From Rhodoferax sp. (lineage in GTDB: Bacteria; Pseudomonadota; Gammaproteobacteria; Burkholderiales; Burkholderiaceae_C), in assembly GCA_021737905.1 (NCBI GenBank), contig JAIPDA010000038.1, positions 1 through 13,661 of the forward strand: a stretch of DNA of 13,661 bases, written 5' to 3'. Every line of letters begins with the position of its first letter. Positions within the stretch are counted from its first letter, which is position 1. The translations under genes were made by a program, and so were the position numbers. Shown here piece after piece: positions 1-5,549 of this stretch. The notes beneath the pieces are model-generated. The model saw only the letters and a program-made list of their open reading frames with translations, was not told the origin of the DNA and did no database searches.

Positions 1-367
1 CCCAGTCCACCAAAGCCAGCTTGGCAACCCGAACTTTCGTCACGCAAACCGTGCTGTAAGGCGTTGGTGTACCCAAACGCCACGCCGCGTAGCTGGTTTC
101 CATGTCTCTTTCATCGGCAAAGCGAAGAATCATCTCTTTGCCGGCCTGGTTGGTGACGACGCGCTTGAGAATGCCTTCCAAAATAAAGTACTGCTCCATC
201 TCGTGCACGCCTTGCTCTAGCAAGGAGTCGCCTTTATGACAGTCCACGACCACCAGCAAGGCCTCAAGTTCGGCGGTTTGGGCTGCTGTGATGCCTTGGA
301 GAACGGTGTTTTGCCCCAACTGGACACGAATGACGTTTCTATCGCGATGGTCAACAAGGGAAGACAT
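1..367 (-). CDS. Crp/Fnr-family transcriptional regulator, partial (C-terminal part beyond window)
   Basis: Reading the minus strand from the ATG at 367-365 gives 122 uninterrupted residues that run off the window edge. They look like a Crp/Fnr sensor domain: a KGDSLLEQG turn near residues 45-53, then YFILEGILKR near 59-68, GKEMILRF near 75-82 and a closing strand STVCVTKVRVAKL. The helix-turn-helix should lie in the missing C-terminal part. The usual family length is about 220-240 residues. Two things are absent in what is visible. There is no N-terminal cysteine cluster of the O2-sensing FNR type (only isolated Cys at about 43 and 108). The CRP cAMP cassette (GEL then ERS) reads instead METSYAAW then TPTPYST. 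The gene is divergent from oxc with the control region between them, so it is probably the local regulator and may control itself. The start is the first in-frame ATG; its ribosome site is weak. Confidence 0.85.
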   Translation of the reverse strand, partial: MSSLVDHRDRNVIRVQLGQNTVLQGITAAQTAELEALLVVVDCHKGDSLLEQGVHEMEQYFILEGILKRVVTNQAGKEMILRFADERDMETSYAAWRLGTPTPYSTVCVTKVRVAKLALVDW

Positions 368-430
368 GTTTAGGGAAATGGGCCGTAAGCAAAAGAAAGC
401 AAGCCGCTCACAGGGCTCAAAACAGGGAAA

Positions 431-446
431 ATTGACCGTGGTCAAT
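431..446. promoter_or_regulatory. Fnr-type operator palindrome in the regulator-oxc control region
   Basis: ATTGACC-GT-GGTCAAT is a perfect inverted repeat with 7-base arms and a 2-base centre. It matches the layout of the Fnr consensus TTGAT-N4-ATCAA with C/G in place of the inner T/A (TTGAC-N4-GTCAA). A Crp/Fnr-family gene diverges from this very region, so that protein is the obvious candidate to bind it. The centre lies at 438.5, exactly 41.5 bases upstream of the start point predicted from the -10 box at 468-473. That is the standard class II activator position. Binding is inferred, not shown. Confidence 0.75.
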
Positions 447-467
447 AGCCTGAATACGGTCGGCCCC

Positions 468-480
468 TATGATAACGCCA
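468..480 (+). promoter_or_regulatory. Predicted oxc promoter: -10 TATGAT (468-473), start point near 480
   Basis: TATGAT matches the sigma-70 -10 consensus at five of six positions. Seven bases further on gives a start point at 480. No separate good -35 box is needed or seen, because the Fnr-type palindrome at 431-446 covers that position, as in class II activator-dependent promoters. The predicted 5' leader to the oxc ATG is 92 bases. An alternative, TTGACC at 432-437 used as -35 with TACGGT at 455-460 as -10, has a 17-base spacer but a poor -10. Confidence 0.6.
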
Positions 481-487
481 TGTGAAA

Positions 488-512
488 TGTGACCCGTTCT
501 GCGTCTGTCACA
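488..512. repeat. Inverted repeat TGTGAC-N13-GTCACA in the oxc leader
   Basis: TGTGAC at 488-493 and GTCACA at 507-512 are exact reverse complements, 13 bases apart. They lie just downstream of the predicted oxc start point, so the RNA could form a 6-bp hairpin or the DNA could hold a second binding site. The spacing is not that of a CRP site (TGTGA-N6-TCACA). A short direct repeat, ATGTGA (480-485) and ATGTGA (487-492), overlaps its left arm. Chance occurrence is possible. Confidence 0.35.
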
Positions 513-571
513 GCCGGTTTACCCACATGCGCCGCTAATCCCGACCGTCGACAAAAAAGAGACTTCGCCTC

Positions 572-2284
572 ATGACCAACGAAACAACAACGCAGGAACA
601 AACTGACGGCTTTAGTCTCGTCATTGATGCCCTGAAACTCAACGACATTGACACGATTTTTGCCCTGCCGGGCATCCCGATCACCGACCTCACGCGCAAG
701 GCGCAAGCGGCCGGCATACGCATGATTTCTTTTCGTCACGAGCAGCACGCCGGCAATGCTGCCGCTGCAGCTGGTTTCCTGACGCAAAAGCCTGGCATCT
801 GCCTGACGGTTTCGGCCCCGGGTTTTCTCAATGGCCTGACGGCGCTGGCCAATGCCACCACCAACTGTTTCCCCATGATTCTGATCAGCGGCTCCAGCGA
901 GCGCGAGATCGTCGACCTGCAGCAAGGTGACTACGAAGAAATGGACCAGCTGGCGATTGCCAAGCCGCTTTGCAAAGCGGCCTTCAGGGTGCTGCATGCA
1001 CAAGATATCGGCGTGGGCATTGCTCGCGCCATCCGCTCTGCGCTCTCAGGCCGCCCGGGTGGCGTTTACCTGGACCTGCCGGCCAAGCTGTTTTCACAGA
1101 CCATGGACGCCCTGGAGGGAAAACGATCGCTGATCAAAGTCGTTGACCCAGCGCCGCGCCAGATTCCCGCGGCAGACGCCGTCAAGCGCGCTCTGGACTT
1201 GCTTAAAGGCGCTCAACGGCCTCTCATTATTTTGGGCAAGGGTGCGGCCTACGCGCAGGCCGACGCCGACATACGCACTCTGATCGAAAAGTCAGGCATT
1301 CCCTACCTGCCGATGTCCATGGCCAAGGGCCTGCTACCCGATACACACGAGCAGTCGGCATCTGCCACCCGCTCTTACGTGCTGGCCGAAGCCGACGTCG
1401 TCATGCTGGTTGGCGCCCGCCTGAACTGGCTGCTGTCGCACGGCAAAGGCAAAACCTGGGGCACACCGGAATCCAAAAAATTCATCCAGATCGACATCTC
1501 ACCCACTGAGATGGACTCCAACGTGCCGATTCAAGCGCCTCTGGTGGGCGATATCGGCTCTTGCGTTTCAGCATTGTTGGCCGGCATGGGCAGCAACTGG
1601 GCCAAACCGCCGGTGGACTGGACGGCTGCTGTCACGGAGCGCAAAGACAAAAACCTGGCCAAGATGGCCGCTACGCTGGCGCTGAACCCGGCCGTCATGA
1701 ACTTCCACAGCGCGCTGAACGTGGTGCGCAATGCCGTGCGTGAGCGGCCTGACGCCGTGGTCGTGAATGAAGGCGCCAACACGCTCGACTTTGCCCGCAG
1801 CATTGTCGATATGTACGAGCCGCGCAAGCGCCTGGACGTCGGTACCTGGGGCATCATGGGCATCGGCATGGGCTTTGCCGTTGCCGCTGCCGTGACCACC
1901 GGCAAGCCGGTCATTGCCATCGAGGGTGACAGTGCTTTCGGTTTCAGCGGCATGGAAGTCGAAACCATCTGCCGCTACAACCTGCCGGTGTGCATCATCG
2001 TCTTCAACAACAACGGCATTTATAAGGGCACCGACGTCAACCCGCTGGGCACTGATGTTGCCCCCACCGTCTTCGTCAAGAACGCCCGCTACGAAATGAT
2101 GATGCAGGCCTTCGGCGGTGTCGGCGTGATGGCCAGCACACCTGCAGAACTGGCCAAGGCATTGGCACAAGCCATTGCATCAGGACGCCCCACATTGATC
2201 AACGCCATCATCGATGAGACCGCTGGCACTGAGAGCGGCCGCATCACCAGTCTGAACCCGCAGAGCGCTGCGAAAAAGAAGTAA
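572..2284 (+). CDS. oxc: Oxalyl-CoA decarboxylase
   Basis: A ThDP- and Mg-dependent cytoplasmic enzyme that converts oxalyl-CoA to formyl-CoA and CO2. The 570 residues fit the family (Oxalobacter formigenes Oxc, 568). The N-terminal pyrimidine-binding domain holds RHEQHAGNAAAAAG with the ThDP-activating Glu57. The GDYEEMDQ loop supplies Tyr121-Glu122, matching Oxalobacter Tyr120-Glu121. The middle domain lies at about 190-340. The C-terminal ThDP domain has the EGDSAFGFSG metal motif (451-460), NNNG (479-482) and Tyr484, matching Oxalobacter Tyr483. The tail ESGRI (554-558) carries the Ser/Arg expected to close over oxalyl-CoA. These correspondences, together with the frc gene 28 bases downstream, separate it from acetolactate synthase. 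The ATG start has an AAGAGA purine stretch about 9 bases upstream. It is the first gene of the cluster, behind the predicted Fnr-type promoter. Confidence 0.97.
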   Translation: MTNETTTQEQTDGFSLVIDALKLNDIDTIFALPGIPITDLTRKAQAAGIRMISFRHEQHAGNAAAAAGFLTQKPGICLTVSAPGFLNGLTALANATTNCFPMILISGSSEREIVDLQQGDYEEMDQLAIAKPLCKAAFRVLHAQDIGVGIARAIRSALSGRPGGVYLDLPAKLFSQTMDALEGKRSLIKVVDPAPRQIPAADAVKRALDLLKGAQRPLIILGKGAAYAQADADIRTLIEKSGIPYLPMSMAKGLLPDTHEQSASATRSYVLAEADVVMLVGARLNWLLSHGKGKTWGTPESKKFIQIDISPTEMDSNVPIQAPLVGDIGSCVSALLAGMGSNWAKPPVDWTAAVTERKDKNLAKMAATLALNPAVMNFHSALNVVRNAVRERPDAVVVNEGANTLDFARSIVDMYEPRKRLDVGTWGIMGIGMGFAVAAAVTTGKPVIAIEGDSAFGFSGMEVETICRYNLPVCIIVFNNNGIYKGTDVNPLGTDVAPTVFVKNARYEMMMQAFGGVGVMASTPAELAKALAQAIASGRPTLINAIIDETAGTESGRITSLNPQSAAKKK

Positions 2285-2312
2285 CCCGAGCTACCCCTAA
2301 GGAGAAAAACCC

Positions 2313-3575
2313 ATGAGCAACAAACCCCTCAACGGCATCAAAATCATCGACTTCACGCACGTGCAAGCCGGCCCGGCCTGCACCCAATTGCTGGCCTGGT
2401 TTGGCGCTGACGTCATCAAGGTTGAGCGCCCGGGCGCCGGCGACGTCACCCGCAGCCAGCTGCGTGACATTCCCAACGTCGATGCCCTGTACTTCACCAT
2501 GCTCAACAGCAACAAGCGTTCGCTGTCGCTGGACACCAAAAAACCGGAAGGCAAGGCTATTTTGGAAAAACTCATCAAGGAAAGCGATGTGCTGGTCGAA
2601 AACTTCGGCCCCGGCGCACTGGACCGCATGGGCTTTTCCTGGGAACGCATCCAGGAACTCAACCCCAAGATGATCCTGGCATCGGTCAAGGGCTTCAGCG
2701 ATGGCCACCATTACGAAGACCTGAAAGTCTACGAAAACGTGGCCCAGTGCGCCGGCGGTGCTGCCTCCACCACCGGCTGGTGGAAAGGTGAGCAGTCCGG
2801 CCCGATGATCTCTGCGGCCGCCCTGGGCGACAGCAACACCGGCATGCACCTGGCCATCGGCATCCTGACGGCCTACATCGGCCGCCAGCAAACCGGTAAG
2901 GGCCAGAAAGTTGCAGTCGCCATGCAAGACGCCGTACTCAACCTGTGCCGCGTCAAGATGCGCGACCAGTTGCGCCTGGACAAGCTGGGCTACCTGGAAG
3001 AGTACCCACAGTACCCGCACGAAAGCTTCTCGGATGTGGTGCCGCGCGGCGGCAATGCCGGCGGTGGCGGCCAGCCCGGCTGGATTCTCAAGTGCAAGGG
3101 CTGGGAGACAGACTCCAACGCCTACATCTACTTCACGGTGCAGGGCCATGCCTGGGAACCGATTTGCGACGCTCTGGGCAAACCGGAGTGGAAGACCGAC
3201 CCGGCTTACACCACGCCCAAAGCGCGCCAACCGCACATCATGGAGATCTTTGCCACCATTGAAGACTGGCTCAAAGACAAGACCAAGTTCGAAGCGGTCG
3301 ACATTCTGCGCAAATTCGATATTCCTTGCGCGCCTGTGCTGTCCATGAAAGAACTGCTCCACGACAAGTCGCTGCGCGCCAGCGGCTCCATCGTCGACGT
3401 GCCGCATAAAGAACGCGGCAGCTACGTGACGGTCGGCAGCCCGATCAAGTTCTCGGACCTCAAACCCGAGATCACCGGTTCACCACTTTTGGGCGAGCAC
3501 ACCGATGAAATTTTGTCTGAATTGGGTTACAGCAAAACCGACATCGCCAACATTCATGCTGCCAAAGCCGTCTGA
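2313..3575 (+). CDS. frc: Formyl-CoA:oxalate CoA-transferase (copy 1)
   Basis: A class III CoA-transferase that moves CoA from formyl-CoA to oxalate, giving oxalyl-CoA for Oxc and free formate. It has 420 residues (Escherichia coli YfdW 416, Oxalobacter Frc 428). Seen: FTHVQAGPACTQLL at the N-terminus with Gln18; KVYENVAQ with Tyr140; the catalytic Asp173 in GDSNTG; MQDAVLNLCRVK at 204-215; the glycine loop GGGGQ at 250-254; and PLLGEHTDEIL near the C-terminus. Residue 49 is Gln, as in YfdW, where Oxalobacter Frc has Trp48. By recalled alignment there are about three extra residues (GWWKGEQSG region, 155-163) before the catalytic Asp. A strong AAGGAGA site lies at 2299-2305, 7 bases from the ATG, and the 28-base gap to oxc indicates one transcript. 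An intrinsic terminator follows at 3615-3646. Confidence 0.96.
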   Translation: MSNKPLNGIKIIDFTHVQAGPACTQLLAWFGADVIKVERPGAGDVTRSQLRDIPNVDALYFTMLNSNKRSLSLDTKKPEGKAILEKLIKESDVLVENFGPGALDRMGFSWERIQELNPKMILASVKGFSDGHHYEDLKVYENVAQCAGGAASTTGWWKGEQSGPMISAAALGDSNTGMHLAIGILTAYIGRQQTGKGQKVAVAMQDAVLNLCRVKMRDQLRLDKLGYLEEYPQYPHESFSDVVPRGGNAGGGGQPGWILKCKGWETDSNAYIYFTVQGHAWEPICDALGKPEWKTDPAYTTPKARQPHIMEIFATIEDWLKDKTKFEAVDILRKFDIPCAPVLSMKELLHDKSLRASGSIVDVPHKERGSYVTVGSPIKFSDLKPEITGSPLLGEHTDEILSELGYSKTDIANIHAAKAV

Positions 3576-3614
3576 CCTGCTTTTCTCTATGGCCTAGCCC
3601 GCAAGGCTTGGCGT

Positions 3615-3646
3615 GACGGCGTTCAGCTTGAACGCCGTCTTTTTTT
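3615..3646 (+). terminator. Rho-independent terminator after frc copy 1
   Basis: GACGGCGTTC (3615-3624) pairs perfectly with GAACGCCGTC (3630-3639) across the 5-base loop AGCTT, and seven T residues (3640-3646) follow. It lies 39 bases after the frc stop and should end the oxc-frc transcript. It also overlaps a possible GTG start at 3613 for the PAS gene, which makes that start implausible. Confidence 0.93.
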
Positions 3647-3669
3647 CCGGACTCCATGCTGCAACCTGC

Positions 3670-3673
3670 AAGG
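3670..3673 (+). promoter_or_regulatory. Ribosome binding site that fixes the start of the PAS gene
   Basis: AAGG lies 5 bases before the ATG at 3679. The upstream in-frame GTG at 3613 falls in the terminator stem region and has no comparable site, so the ATG at 3679 is preferred. Confidence 0.6.
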
Positions 3674-3678
3674 CAAAC

Positions 3679-4137
3679 ATGCACACCGCATCACCGTCAC
3701 CTGTTGACCTTCAGCAGCTAGTCAGTGCTTTAGGCGACGCCATTGTGATTGCCGATGCCGGCGGCAAAATCATTGTGTGGAACCCGGCGGCAGAACGTAT
3801 TTTTGGCTATGCACAAGGTGAAGCGTTGGGCAACTCACTGGACATCATCACGCCGCAAAGGCTGCAACAACGCCACTGGGACGGCTACCACAAGACCATG
3901 GCCACCGGCATCACGCGCTATGGCAGCGATGTACTCAGGGTTCCAGCTGTTCACAAAGACGGTCATGCCATGTCCATCGCCTTCACCGTGGCCATGCTTT
4001 ACACGCCGGAGCATAAAGTGTCTTCCATCGTGGCAGTGATCCGCGACGAAAGCAGCCGCTTTGAAGAAGATCGAAAACTAAAGAAAAGAGTCGCTGAGCT
4101 GGAAGCTCAATTGGCCGCAAAGACTCCCCTCCGCTGA
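3679..4137 (+). CDS. Small single-PAS-domain sensor protein
   Basis: A 152-residue soluble protein with one PAS fold at about 14-125 (ALGDAIVIADAGGKIIVWNPAAERIFGY is split here as ALGDAIVIADAGG then IIVWNPAAERIFGY; closing strand SSIVAVIRDES). A short charged, heptad-like helix follows (about 126-147, RFEEDRKLKKRVAELEAQL), probably for dimer formation. There is no kinase, cyclase or DNA-binding domain, so it would act by contact with a partner or by ligand binding. His66 in QQRHWDGY sits where FixL-type haem PAS domains carry the proximal His (RHDSY), but many non-haem PAS domains also have RH here and the FixL Gbeta Arg has no exact counterpart. It lies between the two frc genes, 32 bases past a terminator, with no clear promoter of its own. 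A link to oxalate control is inferred from position only. Confidence 0.85.
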   Translation: MHTASPSPVDLQQLVSALGDAIVIADAGGKIIVWNPAAERIFGYAQGEALGNSLDIITPQRLQQRHWDGYHKTMATGITRYGSDVLRVPAVHKDGHAMSIAFTVAMLYTPEHKVSSIVAVIRDESSRFEEDRKLKKRVAELEAQLAAKTPLR

Positions 4138-4253
4138 TTTTCCAAACCCCTAGAGCGCCATGGACGCAATGATTATGATGAGATTTGGAACCTTTGGCGC
4201 CCTGAAAAGACGGCCGTCAAAAAACCCACTTCTGCATCTCGAAAGGATATTTC

Positions 4254-5501
4254 ATGAGTAAAGCGTTAGCCGGCGTTCGAATTCTTGACTTCACGCACGT
4301 TCAGTCCGGGCCGACCTGTACCCAACTTCTGGCCTGGTTTGGTGCGGATGTCATCAAGGTCGAGCGCGCAGGCGAAGGCGATGCAACCCGGGGTCAGCTG
4401 CGGGACATTCCCGGGGTGGACAGCCTGTACTTCACCATGCTCAACCACAACAAACGGTCTATCACTCTGGACACCAAAAAAGCCCAGGGCAAAAAGGTGT
4501 TGGACGAGCTGATTAAGACCTGTGACGTGCTGGTCGAGAATTTTGCCCCTGGTGCTCTGGACCGCATGGGCATCACCTGGGAGCATATTCAGGCCATCAA
4601 TCCGCGCATGATTGTGGCGTCAGTCAAAGGCTTCGGCCCCGGCCCCTATGAGGACTGCAAAGTTTATGAAAACGTGGCGCAGTGCGCCGGAGGCTCGGCC
4701 TCGACCACCGGCACCGACGACGGGCCGCCTATGGTCACAGGCGCTCAAATAGGTGACAGCGGCACCGGTTTACACCTGGCCCTGGGCATTGTGGCCGCGC
4801 TGTACCAACGCAACACCAGCGGACGCGGTCAAAAAGTACTGGCCCCCATGCAAGACGCCGTGCTGAACCTGTGCCGCGTCAAGCTGCGCGACCAGCAACG
4901 GCTGGAGCGCACCGGCACCATGCACGAATACCCGCAGTACCCGGACAGCAAATTCGGCGTAGCCGTACCCCGTGCAGGCAATGCCTCAGGTGGTGGCCAA
5001 CCGGGCTCCATCCTCAAATGCAAAGGCTGGGAGACGGACCCGAATGCCTACATTTACTTCATCACGCAGGCCGGGGTCTGGCCATCGGTTTGCAAGGTGA
5101 TCGGCGAGGAAGCTTGGATCACCGACGAAGCCTACGCCACGCCCGGTGCCCGGCTGCTACACCTCAAGCCCATTTTTGCCCGGATTGAGCAATGGACCAT
5201 GACCAAGACCAAGTTCGAAGCCATGGATATTTTGAACAAGTACGACATACCCTGCGGGCCGATTTTGTCGATGAAAGAGATTTCCGAGGAACCCGCTTTA
5301 AGGGCCACCGGCACCATCGTCGAAGTCGACCACCCGACACGCGGCAAATACCTCACGGTGGGCAACCCGATCAAGATGTCCGACAGCCCGACAGAAGTGA
5401 CCCGTTCTCCTCTTTTGGGCGAACACACCGAAGAGGTGCTGAAACAACTGGGCTACAGCACCGACGAGATCACACAAATGCGCGCCGACCAGGTCATCTG
5501 A
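4254..5501 (+). CDS. frc: Formyl-CoA:oxalate CoA-transferase (copy 2)
   Basis: A second class III CoA-transferase, 415 residues, clearly paralogous to the copy at 2313-3575 along its whole length (shared FTHVQ, LLAWFGADVIKVER, MQDAVLNLCRVK, PLLGEHT). Key residues are kept: Gln17, Tyr138 in KVYENVAQ, and the predicted catalytic Asp168 in GDSGTG. It differs in three places. It lacks the extra residues before the catalytic Asp (STTGTDDGPPM), its Asp motif is GDSGTG rather than GDSNTG, and its glycine loop reads SGGGQ (245-249) with Ser for the first Gly. Its length is nearer to E. coli YfdW. The start ATG follows a GAAAGGA site at about 4240-4246. The formate dehydrogenase genes begin 48 bases later, so it is probably co-transcribed with them. 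Oxalate/formate use is most likely; a shifted acid or CoA-donor preference is possible. Confidence 0.93.
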   Translation: MSKALAGVRILDFTHVQSGPTCTQLLAWFGADVIKVERAGEGDATRGQLRDIPGVDSLYFTMLNHNKRSITLDTKKAQGKKVLDELIKTCDVLVENFAPGALDRMGITWEHIQAINPRMIVASVKGFGPGPYEDCKVYENVAQCAGGSASTTGTDDGPPMVTGAQIGDSGTGLHLALGIVAALYQRNTSGRGQKVLAPMQDAVLNLCRVKLRDQQRLERTGTMHEYPQYPDSKFGVAVPRAGNASGGGQPGSILKCKGWETDPNAYIYFITQAGVWPSVCKVIGEEAWITDEAYATPGARLLHLKPIFARIEQWTMTKTKFEAMDILNKYDIPCGPILSMKEISEEPALRATGTIVEVDHPTRGKYLTVGNPIKMSDSPTEVTRSPLLGEHTEEVLKQLGYSTDEITQMRADQVI

Positions 5502-5549
5502 CCCCGGCAAGACTTTCACGACAGACTTAGCTTTGAGCCTTGAAACAAC

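Noticed and set aside
488..512. A CRP-cAMP site in the oxc leader
   Set aside because: TGTGA and TCACA are 15 bases apart, not 6, and the site lies downstream of the predicted start point.
467..1003. 178-codon minus-strand frame opposite the start of oxc
   Set aside because: It is antisense to oxc and would run through the predicted oxc promoter and leader. No motif was seen.
2244..3407. 387-codon open frame on the minus strand opposite frc copy 1
   Set aside because: It overlaps a gene with clear family motifs and has low-complexity, His/Val/Ala-rich composition typical of antisense frames in GC-rich DNA. No ribosome site or domain was seen.
3613..3678. GTG at 3613 as the start of the PAS protein
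   Set aside because: The codon overlaps the stem of a strong intrinsic terminator, the added residues are not PAS-like, and the ATG at 3679 has an AAGG site at good distance.
4138..4253. Promoter for frc copy 2 around TATGAT at 4174-4179, and a terminator at GACGGCCGTC
   Set aside because: No acceptable -35 box lies 16-18 bases upstream of TATGAT, and GACGGCCGTC has no room for a hairpin loop. Neither is supported well enough to list as a feature.
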